Below, one piece after another: positions 48,271-59,174 of a stretch of DNA of 64,000 bases. The position numbers were made by a program, and so were the translations under genes. The notes beneath the pieces were generated by a model that worked only from the letters and a program-made list of their open reading frames with translations, was not told the DNA's origin and did no database searches. The stretch is from Sternotherus odoratus (taxonomy: Eukaryota; Chordata; Testudines; Kinosternidae): the NCBI GenBank assembly GCA_032164245.1, contig JAVMKO010000003.1, positions 65,232,390 to 65,296,389 on the forward strand. Reading direction: 5' to 3'. The number at the start of each line of letters is the position of its first letter. Position 1 is the stretch's first letter.

Positions 48271-49479
48271 TGTGACATTGTACCCCATAAGGCTCTACGG
48301 GTATGTGGGTGTGTGGGTGTGCTTATAAATGTATGTATGATGTAATTGGAATATGGTTTTGTTACATATGCTATGTAACATATCTATGTAAAGGTTATGA
48401 TCTACTGCTTATGTTCAGCCTATTTGTATGTGTGTGTCATTTTTGTACTCGAAGTTTTAAGTACTGGCTACGTACTTGGTTAATTTTAAATAATCTCAGT
48501 GAAGCAACTGGGCAGTTTTCTGAGAAGGAACTATTCTCAATGAATGCCCAATCAAGAAACAATCAAGCTCACAATGAACAGAGAGATGCCAATCCGAGCT
48601 TCCTCAGGAATGTGGCTTGGCTGGAAAGGAACTGAGTGAGACGTGTGGCTTGCCCATGTGGCTCGGAAACTCCATTTTGTGACTGAATTCTACACAAGGA
48701 GAGAGGAGGGTCTCCACCCACAAGGGAGAGTCTATTTAAATCCCTGGGAGATCCCTCCATTTTGTCTTCAGCTGGCTCAAGGAACAGCCTCTCCACCTCC
48801 GAAGGATACCTGAAGGAAACTGAAACAGAGGACAGTGACTGCAAAGGGGTGCGAGTGATAGCTGGACCCAGACTAAAAGGGAGTTTAGTTTGAAAGAAGA
48901 AATTCACTGAAACATCTTGAGTGTGAGATTTTGTCTGTATTCAGTGTTATTACTCATTAAGCTTAGAATTCCATGTTTTGTTTTATTTTACTTGGTAATT
49001 CATTTTGTTTGTCTGTTACTATGGAGAACCACTTAAATCCTACTTTCTGTACTTAATAAAATCATTTCTGACTTATTAATTCACCTGGAGTACGTGTTAG
49101 TACGGGGGGGGGGGAGTGGAAGCAAAAGGTGTGAACATCTCTCTATCAGTGTTATAGAGGGCGAACAATCTGAGTTTGCCCTGTTTAAACTTTATACAGG
49201 GTAAAACAGATTTATTTAGGGTTTGGACCCCATTGGGAGTTGAGTTCTAAAGACAGGAACACTTCCTAATCTGTTTCCAGGAGAGTTAAACAGCTGTTGG
49301 GAGATGTGGCTCAGACCTCAGTCTGGGTTTGCAGCAGGCTAGTGAGTCTGACTCAAACCAGGCAGGGTACTGAGGTCCTAAGCTGTTTGGGCAGGAAAAC
49401 AGAGGCAGGAGTAGCCTTGGCATATCACTTGGCAGCTTTTAGGGGTTTTTTTCTGTCATCCCTACCCATCACAGTGACA
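48271..49479 (+). mobile_element. LTR of an endogenous retroelement (solo)
   Basis: Starts TGTGACATTGTACCCCATAA and ends CCCATCACAGTGACA, with TG...CA type ends. It has a polyadenylation signal AATAAA at 49055-49060 and no internal coding sequence. It resembles a known chelonian LTR family beginning TGTGACATTG. No clean target duplication was found, so the boundaries are less certain than those of the LTR at 21269. Confidence 0.7.
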
Positions 49480-49520
49480 TCACTATGAACTGCAGCTACT
49501 AACCTTACTCATTGCAAGTA

Positions 49521-51331
49521 CAGTGAAACCTCGATATAACGGACTAATTCGGGCGGGGGGGGTGTCCGTTAAAACCGAAAGTCCGTTATTTAATAATTTT
49601 TTAAAATCATTAAATAACGGACTTTCGGGTGACAACGGACACCCCCCGCCCGAATTAGTCCGTTATATGGAGCCAGCCGTGAGTCAGCCCACCCCACCCC
49701 CTCCCTCCGCCCGGCTCCCCGCTGCGGGGAGCCGGGCGGGGAGGTTGACAGCTCCCGCTCGGCTCCCCCCAGCAGGGAGCCGGGCGGGAGCTCTCAAACC
49801 CCCCCCCCGCCCGGCTCCCCGTTCCGGGGAGCCGGGCGGGGGGGTTGACAGCTCCCGCCCGGCTTCCCGCTGGGGGGAGCCGAGCGGGAGCTGTCAAACC
49901 CCCCGCCCGGCTTCCCGCTGCGGGGAGCCGAGCGGAGGCTTTCAAACCCCCCTGCCCGGCTTCCCGCTGCGGGGAGCCGAGCGGAGGCTTTCAAACCCCC
50001 CCGCCCGGCTTCCCGCTGCGGGGAGCCGAGCGGAGGCTCTCAAACCCCCCCCCCGCCCGGCTCCCCCCAGCGGGAAGCCCGGCGGGAGCTGTCAAACCCC
50101 CCGCCCGGCTTCCCGCTGCGGGGAGCCGAGCGGAGGCTTTCAAACCCCCCCGCCCGGCTTCCCGCTGCGGGGAGCCGAGCGGAGGCTCTCAAACACCCCC
50201 CCCCCGCCCGGCTCCCCCCAGCGGGAAGCCCGGCGGGAGCTGTCAAACCCCCCGCCCGGCTTCCCGCTGCGGGGAGCCGAGCGGAGGCTTTCAAACCCCC
50301 CCGCCCGGCTTCCCGCTGCGGGGAGCCGAGCGGGGGCTCTCAAACGCCCCCCCCCCGCCCGGCTCCCCGTTGCGGGGAGCCGGGCGGGGGGGTTGACAGC
50401 TCCCGCCCGGCTTCCAGCTGGGGGGAGCCGAGCGGGAGCTGTCAACCCCCCCGCCCGGCTTCCCGCTGCGGGGAGCCGAGCGGAGGCTCTCAAACCCCCC
50501 CGCCCCGCCCGGCTCCCCCCAGCGGGAAGCCCGGCGGGAGCTGTCAAACCCCCCCGCCCGGCTTCCCGCTGCGGGGAGCCGAGCGGGGGCTCTCAAACGC
50601 CCCCCCCCCCGCCCGGCTCCCCGTTACGGGGAGCCGGGCGGGGGGGTTGACAGCTCCCGCTCGGCTCCCCCCAGCGGGAAGCCCGGCGGGAGCTGTCAAA
50701 CCCCCCGCCTGGCTTCCCGCTGCGGGGAGCCGAGCGGAGGCTTTCAAACCCCCCCGCCCGGCTTCCCGCTGCGGGGAGCCGAGCGGGGGCTCTCAAACGC
50801 CCCCCCCGCCCAGCTCCCCGTTGCGGGGAGCCGGGCGGGGGGGTTGACAGCTCCCGCCCGGCTTCCAGCTGGGGGGAGCCGAGCGGGAGCTGTCAACCCC
50901 TCCGCCCGGCTTCCCGCTGCGGGAAGCTGAGCGGAGGCTCTCAAACCCCCCCTCCCCCGCCGCCCGGCTCCCCGTTCCGGGGAGCTGGACGGGGGGTTGA
51001 CAGCTCCCGCCTGGCTCCCCCCAGCAGGAAGCCCGGCGGGAGCTGTCAAACCCCCCCGCCCGGCTTACCGCTGCGGGGAGCCGAGCGGGGGCTCTCAAAC
51101 GCCCCCCCCCCCCCGCCCGGCTCCCCGTTGCGGGGAGCCGGGCGGGGGGGGGGGGTTTGACAGCTCCCGCAGGGGTCCCCGCTGCGGGGAGCCGGGCGGG
51201 AGCTGTCAACCCAGCCGGCTCCCTGGGGCGGGAGCCGGCAGCCCCCAAAACGGATTTCGGATGCATCGGAAATTTTGTCCGTTGCATCCGAAGTCCGTTA
51301 AATCGGGGTCCGTTAAATCGAGGGTTTACTG
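49521..51331. mobile_element. Pogo/Tigger-like MITE, expanded to 1.8 kb
   Basis: Ends CAGTGAAACCTCGATATAAC and (inverted) CAGTAAACCCTCGATTTAAC lie within TA on both sides (49519-49520 and 51332-51333). The terminal regions match the 409-bp copy at 13627. Inner motifs such as CCGTTATTTAATAAT and GGATGCATCGGAAATTTTG are present in both. The excess 1.4 kb is a GC-rich minisatellite. An internal inverted end copy lies at about 49629-49670. Confidence 0.9.
49690..51240. repeat. GC-rich palindromic minisatellite
   Basis: The basic unit is 49 bp (phase GGGGAGCCGAGCGGAGGCTT...CGGCTTCCCGCTGC), seen cleanly at about 49921-50035. Variants with CTCCCCCCAGCGGGAAGCC are combined into longer composite units of about 155-160 bp (starting near 50050 and 50205), a higher-order organisation. 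Each unit holds a hairpin, CGGCTTCCCGC against GGGGAGCCG, and runs of 6-12 C. Because the unit lacks stop codons, most frames stay open (longest 49523-50650, plus). These Pro/Ala/Arg-rich products are artefacts. Confidence 0.92.
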
Positions 51332-52485
51332 TAATTCTACAACATTTTCCGAAAGTGCCATCTTTTAGACAAAAATGTAGAAATACTACGGTAAGTATTT
51401 TTGTGACCTTCATTTAAAGTCTTGAAAATATTTGAGAAAAGTGGACACTTCTATCATTTTATCTAAAAGAAATACTTTATTTGGGCTATTAATGTGGGCA
51501 AGAATTTACCAGATGAGCTAATTTCTGCTCTTTCTGTAAATCCAGTACAACTCCAATGAAACTTGTGGATTTATTATACATTTACAACATCACCAAATTC
51601 GATCCTAATAAAAAGTGATTTTGGATACTGATCTTTTAAAGACCCTGATTTTTTTTTAAATGCTAAAATTTTCACTTTTTGTCCTTAAATGTGGAATTGT
51701 GAAAAAGTTGTTAGAAAGATCTGGGCAAAACCTTAACATTTACAATTTTATGAATATTACATTGCTTCTACTACAGGCACTTTGGAAAAATATTCACTAC
51801 TTTGTTATTTACTTAATATTTTTTTAAAAACAATACACAGCTTTTGAAGATATTTAAAATATTCAAACATCCAAAATACATATTTTAATTTTCTATGCTG
51901 AAAAAAATATTCTCAAAGATAATGTACTGTACTCTCTTAACACGGATATTGAGAAGAAAAAAAGCATGCTCAATCCAATAGGAGTTGTCTGAAAATATAC
52001 CAGTATAAGAATTAGGGAGCCAAGCTATAATACAGTCCAATCAGAGGAAGTCTTCAAAACCTTCTTCCAGTGGCACTCTATGGTTAAAATACTTAAACCA
52101 AATGCCATGAAGGCAGTCATCTCTTAGGGTATGTCTTCACTACAGCAGTAGTTCGATTTCCTTTATGTCGATGTTGTGAACGCGACGGCATACAGTCGAT
52201 GTTGTCTGTCTTCACTACGCACAGCTAAGCACAGCAAGTCGACAGTGTCTGTCCGCAAAACTTTTGCAGGCGTCGACATGACGAGCGTTGCACTCTGGGT
52301 ACCTATCCCACAGTTCCCTGATCCCCCAGCAGGCACCATTTCGAGTGCTGCACTGTGGGTAGGCATTTCCAAATTTCGCGCCCTTTTTCCGCGCCGCACA
52401 CCCCCATTACAAGCGGTGCCCTGTGGGTAGGCATCCCATAATTCGCGCCCTTTCTCCGCCGTACTAACGCCATAGCATTGCAAGC

Positions 52486-53833
52486 ATGGAGCCCGCTGAC
52501 ACCACTGCTGCAGTAATGGCCGTTGTGAGGACCTCGATCACGGTTGCTGAGTTCCTGCTGCACCGTCTGCAGAGGAGGAATGCGATCCGGGGAGAACCGC
52601 GCTTTCTGGAACCCGACGACAGTGAGGAGGAGATGGACGAGGACAGCGGGGACGACAGGGACACTGCCGTGCACAGCGGGGACGACAGGGACACTGCCGT
52701 TTTTGCAAGTAGGGCGACTGACAATCTGTCAAAAATGGTGGCAATGGGGCAGGCTCATGCCATCGAACGCCGATTCTGGGCCAGGGAAACAAGCACAGAC
52801 TGGTGGGACCGCATAGTGCTGCGGGTCTGGGATGACTCCCAGTGGCTCAGAAACTTCCGCATGCGAAAGGGCACCTTCATGGAACTTTGTGACTGGCTGT
52901 CCCCTGCCCTCCGGCGCAGGAATACCAAAATGAGAGCGGCCCTTACAGTGGAGAAGCGAGTGGCGATAGCCCTCTGGAAGCTTGCAACGCCAGACAGCTA
53001 CCAGTCAGTGGCGAATCAGTTTGGGGTGGGTAGGTCTACAGTGGGCTTTGCTGTGATGCAAGTAAGCAGGGCAATCATCGAGCGGCTGCTACACCGGGTT
53101 ATAAACCTTGGAAACCTGCAAGCCACAATAGATGGCTTTGCCGCCATGGGATTCCCTAACTGTGGTGGGGCTATAGATGGGACTCATATCCCTATCCTGG
53201 CACCGGACCACGAGGCCGCCGAGTACAGAAACCGGAAGGGATATTACTCAATGGTCATGCAAGCAGTGGTTGACCACAAGGGACGTTTCACCGACCTGTA
53301 CGTGGGGTGGCCGGGAAAGCTTCATGACGTTCGAGTGTTCAGGAACTCTAGGGTTTTTAGACAGCTGCAGCAAGGCACTTTCTTCCCCGACCAGAAAATT
53401 TCCGTGGGGGGGGGTCGAAATGCCAATCGTGATCATTGGGGACCCAGCCTACCCCCTAATGCCCTGGCTTATGAAGCCCTACACAGGAGCCCTGGACAGG
53501 GGTCAGGAGCTGTTCAACTACAGGCTGAGCAAGTGCAGAATGGCCGTAGAATGTGCATTTGGCCGCTTGAAGGGGAGATGGCGTTCCTTACTGATTCGCT
53601 CAGACATCCGCGAGAGAAATATCCCCATTGTTATTGCTGCTTGCTCTGTGCTCCACAATATCTGTGAGAGCAAGGGGGAAACTTTTATGGCGGGCTGGGA
53701 GGCAGAGGCAAATTTACTTTCTGCTACTTATGAGCAGCCACACAGCAGGGAAAGTAAAAGAGCCCACCGTGAGGCCCTGCGCCTCAGGGACGCCTTGAAA
53801 GACAGTTTTATCAGTGCCCGAGATGGCGTTTGA
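52486..53833 (+). pseudogene. Harbinger transposase, one frameshift
   Basis: DDE-type endonuclease/transposase of the HARBI1-related DDE_Tnp_4 group, acting in the nucleus with the Myb-like partner. The start ATG at 52486 begins an acidic N-terminal region. A helix-turn-helix-like segment (SYQSVANQFGVGRSTV) is at about residues 171-186. Conserved acidic motifs are IDGTH (D231), KLHDVRVF (D281), GDPAYPL (D319) and VECAFGRLKGRW (E355). The frame breaks in a run of nine G (53406-53414) where family members would need eight, so D319 and E355 lie in another frame, which ends at TGA 53833. Without this the protein would be about 448 residues, a normal length. A 30-bp tandem duplication (SGDDRDTAVH units) sits at residues 54-73. 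No other damage is visible, so the loss looks recent. Confidence 0.93.
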
Positions 53834-53934
53834 GAATCTGCTCCCTTGCTGTGCTCTAAGCCTGCTGCCCTTGAACCCTCTTTCCCTCCCCCCTCCCCAT
53901 GCTTTCCCTCCTCCCTCCCCATGCTTGCAGAGAA

Positions 53935-53972
53935 AATAAAATCACTGTTTGAAAAATCATGGTTCCTTTATT
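53935..53972. terminator. Two facing polyadenylation signals
   Basis: AATAAA on plus (53935-53940) serves the transposase, and AATAAA on minus (53972-53967 read backwards) serves the accessory gene. They lie 26 bases apart and point at each other, so each transcript's 3' end should overlap the other. Confidence 0.75.
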
Positions 53973-54110
53973 GGTTACTCGGAAATACAAATACAGGGGA
54001 TCACTGTCTTGGTATCCTGGAGGGATCCTGGAGTCGCAGTGGGGAGGAGCGGGCAAAGGAGGGGGGGGTGGGAAGGGTGGAGAGGAGGGGTTGGCAAGAC
54101 TCAGCAGCTT

Positions 54111-56430
54111 TCAAAAGTTTTCCGAGAATGTAAGCCTGCTGCTGCTGCTTCTGCTGGCTTGTGGGGTAGAGTGGAGCGGCCCACGGAGCTTGCCCCCCCG
54201 TGTTCTCAACCCGCGTCTGGGTGGGGAATCTATGGGAGTTGGGGAGGGGGGGAGGTGGTTACACAGGGGCTGCAGAGGTGGTCTTTGGTCATGCTGCAGC
54301 TCCACCAGAGATCGCAGCATGTCGCTCTGGTCCTCCATTATGCGGAGGAAAGCATCCATACGTCTTTCCTCACGTTCTACCCTCTTTTGTTCAGCGGCTC
54401 TCCATTCCTGCCTCTCTCGATTCCTTGCCTCTCTCTCTCGAGCCCTTGCCTCTCTCTCTCGCTTCCTTTCCTCTCTCTCTTGATCCCTTGCCTGAATCTC
54501 TCGATCCCTTGCCTGAATCTCTCGATCCCTGGACTCTATCATTCTTTCCCTCCAGTCCGTCTGGCGGGCTGCCTCAGCGCGCGAGTTCTCCACGAGTTCA
54601 GTAAACATCTCATCGCGCGTTCGCGTTTTCTTTTTACGCTTTCTTATCTGCGGTGCACGGCGTGTTGAGGAGGCATGGGGGTTGTGGCATACTTGTTGTT
54701 CATCTGTGGGCAAGTGTGTGTGGGAAAAGAAAGTTTGAAAGTTATGAGACAGATACATTCAAGGTTAGGAGGCAGATGCAGTCTCGGACTGTACACAATG
54801 GGAGTACTATGCCATTTGCAACCTCAGTATTCAGAGGCCTGATATGATTTCTGTACAAGGTCATGTTGTACACCTAAAACTGACTGACAAGCTCTCAGAA
54901 AATTCAGAGCATCTGAGACACATATGCGCGCCTCAGCCCAAGACGGCTTCTGAAATCACCGTGCAGCCGGCCATGGTAAGTTAAAAGTGGCGCTTGCATA
55001 CTGTAGAGTAACCCCGCCCCCTTTCCCCCCACCGCGTGGCTGGCTCCCACTGAAACCGCAAACTGCAAAGCAAATGCCAAAAAATCTCTCGCTAAGGGCT
55101 AAGGTCTTTTTGGGGCTCTTCAGACCGCGTGCAGACTGCTCAGATTCCCTGCTAGCTACCGCTACGGGCGGGAGGCGGGGGTTGGGTGCGCGTTGGCTGT
55201 GAAGCGGAAGCAACGGCGTGCAGACGGCTCGGATTCCCTGCTAGCTAACGCTACGGGCTGGGGGGGGGGGGGGCGGTCAGCGTTCGTGGGGGTGGGGGGG
55301 GTTCGGTTCGTCGGTCCTCAGCAGAAAAGAGTACTTTGCAGCTGGGACTCTTTATCTCCCGACTAATTGCAGTCCGTATCTCAAACAGGCAACCCTGAAT
55401 GACATCACTTTGCTGAGAATTTCTCGGAGAGATAGGGAGCGCATGCTCCTTGAGTCCATGCAAAGTCCTGGTCCATACGCCGCAATGCTAGCCTGCTCAA
55501 TGATACCAGACAACCTACTACTTTCGTGGCGTGGGTTGGTGTCCTATCACGGGGGACCAGATAAGGCAGCTCTCCCCAGAAATCTGCTGCGCTGGATTCA
55601 TCGCTACCTCCTGGATAGCTTCCTTGAAATGTCCGCGGAGGACTTATGGTCAATCCCGGAGTATATTGACAAACTCTTTGAGTAGAAATTGACCAGCAAT
55701 GAAAGCACGCTAAGTCCTTAGGGCAAGTTACTCATTAATAAATGCTTCCTTTACAAAATCACGCGTCATGTAATCACTTAAAAAAGAAACACTTACCACC
55801 CTGGGAGGCTTGGGAGGGTACTGGCTCCAGGGTGACAAACAGCTCCTGGCTCTCTGGGTACAAGGGTTCTCCGCTGGGCTCCTGCTGCTCTGTGAGATTT
55901 TCTTCTTCATGCTCGTCCTCCTCGGAATCAGTCTCCTCCCTGACGATGATCCCATCGGTGGAGTCCACGCAGACCGGCGCGATGGTGGTGGGGGCGCCCC
56001 CCATTATGGCATTTAGTTCATTGTAGAACCTGCATGTCCGTGGCGCGCCCCCTGATCGCCCGTTTTCCTCCTTGGCTTTCTGGAAAGATTGCCGCAGCTC
56101 CTTAATTTTCACGCGGCACTGTGTGGTGTCCCTGTTGTGGCCCCTTTCCAGCATGGCCTTGGAGACTCTTCCGTAGGTGTTGGCATTCCGTTTGTTGTTT
56201 CGTAGTTCCAACATCACGGATTCCTCCCCCCAGATAGCGATGAGATCCAGCACCTCACGAGTGGACCATGCTGGAGCTCTTCTCCTCTGGCTGGTCTCCA
56301 GGGTAGATGAGCTCATCATGGATTCCTGTGATGCTGAGCTCTGCATGGCGGCTAGTGCTGATTGCTCTGAATGGCGACTGATCAGTTCAGGTGAGCTGGC
56401 CACGCTGACCAAACAGGAAATGGCATTCAA
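54111..56430 (-). CDS. Harbinger Myb/SANT accessory protein, two exons, intact
   Basis: DNA-binding partner that in this superfamily helps the transposase reach the nucleus and the transposon ends. Exon 1 is 56430-55797 and exon 2 is 54703-54111. The intron has a consensus donor (GGTG|GTAAGT) and acceptor (CTTGCCCACAG). Exon lengths of 634 and 593 nt sum to 409 codons with no stop, giving 408 residues. A Myb/SANT-like domain spans about residues 53-141 (RRAPAWSTREVLDLIAIWGE to CRFYNELNAIMGG), then an acidic stretch (about 164-178). Exon 2 gives a basic patch RKRKKKTRTR (about 232-241), likely a nuclear signal. A long charged Arg/Glu coiled coil follows, then a Ser-rich tail SSSSRLTFSENF. Internal Met29 or Met38 are alternative starts. 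Similar proteins are annotated many times in turtles and crocodilians as unnamed or Myb/SANT-like. Confidence 0.88.
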
Positions 56431-56900
56431 ATGTTCCCGGGTCTTATCTACCTGGCCAGAGCAGCGAGTTCAGAGTGCAGTGCAGAGCGGTCACAGTGGA
56501 GCGGTAGTGAGGCAGTCCAGAGCGGTCAGAATGGAGCATTGTGGGACAGCCTCTGGAGGCTATTAATGTCGGGTTCCGTCTTCACTAGCCCACGGTCGAG
56601 CTTGGAACGTCGAGATTAGCCTTATGCCACTGGTTAGGCTGGAGTGCCAAGATCGATCTTTAAGGCCCTTTACATCGACGTTAAGGGCATGTATGTGAAG
56701 ACAGGTACACGTTTACTTCGACCTAACGTCGTTAACATCGATTTAAAGTGGTAGTGAAGACATGCCCTTAGTGAAATTTTTGTAAATTGCATTGCAACAA
56801 CTGAACTAGGCAAAAAACATTGTTTCTCAAACAAAACACCTATAGATGTGATTCAGTTCAACACCATTATCTCCTGATAAAGCTTGTCAAGTGTCAGTTT

Positions 56901-57046
56901 GGCCATGTTTACACTAGGAAGCTTAGCTGTGCTGCTGTAAGATAGCTCGACTTGCTGTGCTATGCCAACAGTAGGGAGCGCTCCTGTCGACATAACAAAA
57001 CCACCTAAATGAGCGGCAGTAGTTATGCTGGTGGGAGAGCATCTCT
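56901..57046. mobile_element. Truncated Harbinger-like MITE
   Basis: Left end GGCCATGTTTACACTAGGAA, then GTAAGATAGCTCGACTTGC, GGGAGCGCTCCTGTCGACA and CACCTAAATGAGCGGCAGTA match a chelonian CTACACT-end MITE. The right terminus is missing after about 57046. Confidence 0.55.
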
Positions 57047-58956
57047 AAATCATTTGAACACATCAAGGAGAAAAACTTTAATTAGCCATAGACTCCAAAC
57101 TATATGAAAACTGAAGTTACATCTGTGCAGGTGAAATGTGTGGGATTTCTCCATTTATTTTTTGAAGCTCCCAGATCAGTAAGATGAAGGGGTCACTGGA
57201 TGGCTCAAAGGATTAATAGAATTTGGAACCTTCCACCTTTCCATCGCTTTAGTTCATGATCAGACATTTAGTATCGGATGACTGTTTACTGGCGTATATG
57301 AAATAAGGCAGTGGTTTTAAGTCATACTCATTTGTAGGAGACATGATGTGTCTAAATCACAAAAGGCATCATCGTAACTGGGGCCACTGCTGGCTGTGTC
57401 GGAGAAGCCAAAAATAGAATGAACAGTGACTAAAATAACCTCTCATCCATGGCAGATATCGTTAAGGCACCCTGGGGAAGCCAGCACTGGAAGACACTGG
57501 TCTCCAAGCCTGTCAATCCAGCCCTTTTCTAAGCTATAATTCAATGGAAACTATACACACAAGTCTAGCAACTGGTTTGTTTTTATTATTAGATCTATCT
57601 TGTGTACAATATTTATTTTATCTTTGTACCTTAATGACTAGATTGTTTAAAGTACAAAGAAACAACATTGACACCTTTCACACTACACAACCTAACAACT
57701 GATGCTTTAAAAGTTTATTTTGAAATATTGTAATTGCAAGTGGCAATCCCTAAGTAAAACCGATACTCCCATTTCGCCAATCTCAAGATCAGTAAAGATG
57801 TCTTCATTTTATACAAATATTTACTGTTTTGATTTTAGAAAGAAATTGGCTTGCTGGGAGGTAAAGACATTAAATTCTCAGACAGTGCTTAAACTGTAAA
57901 AATACTCTTTCTAGGCAATGGAAAATAGAAAGAGCTTCTAAAGAATTGTCACATGTTTTACATCAAGATTTTTACCACTTACACCTATCACATTTATGGT
58001 AGAAAATATTAAATTAATTTTATGTACTTAATACAAAGTAGCTCTTAAAATTGTTCCTCCCTCTTACCAAGCCACTTTAAAATAGCTCAGACTGGTTTAT
58101 GTGTCTCCCAGAGAAGAACTAAATGGTATTTATATAAATACATGTTATGATTCATTTGTAAGCATTTTCAGAACTGCATACAAATGTTACAACACACCTT
58201 ATTGGAGTGCTCCAAAATGCATAGCAAGAACTGGCAGGACTCAAAAGTCACACCTTCTGGATGAAAAATGCAGATATTAGGAATACATTTTATAACTAAC
58301 ATGTTTTATTTTGATACACAGCAGCACTTGCTTTACTACCTAATCTTGCACAATGAGACTATCTAATCCATTTACAACTCAAAGTTTGGTCTAATCCTCA
58401 TTAGAATAAAAATACATAGATAAATCAAGCATATTTTAATTTTGATTCAGTCTCAGCATTTGAGTTTTAAATTGGATGGTTCAACACCTTCTCTTCTACA
58501 CAGAAGGATAAAAATAAGTCAATAAAATTACGGCTCTCTAATGGTAGCAACACATTTATCCTACAAAACATTTTCATTTGATTGATGTAAGCTTTAACAG
58601 ATGTCTTCCTGCTTGTTGGACATGACAGGGCATGTTTTATTGGTCTATTAATACATGCTTTCAGTGCTTTGTGAGGAACAAGGGTGAGTGCAAATGGGCC
58701 AATAAAACACATGCTGGAGTGTTCCAATACTTTCATCATAACTCTCTAAAACAATAGAATTTTTTTAAAAAGATGGTTGGGAAAAGTTAAATTGTAAACC
58801 TATCCTTTTACCACAGAAAGTAGTTCATCATGGAAAACTACTTCAGACTGCCTAGAAAAGAGTACCATTAGAGAAAGAAAAAATAGATCCGTGCTAGCCT
58901 CTTTTATGTGTTTTTTTCCTCTTTAATTTTCATTTTGCAGTGACTCTCTAATTCAA

Positions 58957-59174
58957 GTATCAGAGGGGTAGCCGTGTTAGTCTGCATCTGCAAAAGCAAC
59001 AAAGTCTTGTAGCACCTTATAGATTAACAGATGTTTAGAAGCATAAGCTTTTGTGGGTGAAGACGCACTTCGTCAGATGTGGGCGAAGACCCACTTCATC
59101 AGATGGTCTTCGCCCACGAAAGCTTATGCTCCTAAACATCTGTTAGTCTATAAGGTGCTACAAGACTCTGTCTG
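58957..59174. mobile_element. Fold-back retroposon, copy 4
   Basis: The head TCAGAGGGGTAGCCGTG is followed by arms of about 75 bases (about 59002-59076 and 59092-59165) with a partly duplicated centre (two GATGAAG/CACTTC units). Flanks TAATTCAA (58949-58956) and TAATTCGA (59175-59182) match at 7 of 8. The arms differ by several substitutions. Confidence 0.83.

Larger units (their letters stand above)
52127..56767 (+). mobile_element. PIF/Harbinger transposon, 4.64 kb, near complete
   Basis: Ends GGGTATGTCTTCACTAC and (inverted) GGGCATGTCTTCACTAC differ at one base and are flanked by TTA (52124-52126 and 56768-56770), the 3-bp target of this superfamily. Inside are the two genes typical of autonomous Harbinger elements in convergent order: transposase on plus, Myb/SANT accessory protein on minus, with 3' ends meeting near 53.95 kb. 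GC content is well above the surrounding intron. The transposase carries one frameshift. Confidence 0.95.

Noticed and set aside
49523..50650. 375-residue Pro/Ala/Arg-rich plus-strand frame and its companions on the minus strand
   Set aside because: Entirely within the GC minisatellite; all frames are open because the unit lacks stops. No start context, splice or domain support.
58467..58739. 90-residue minus-strand frame in the intron
   Set aside because: No domain, low GC, no splice context; length is within chance for AT-rich DNA.
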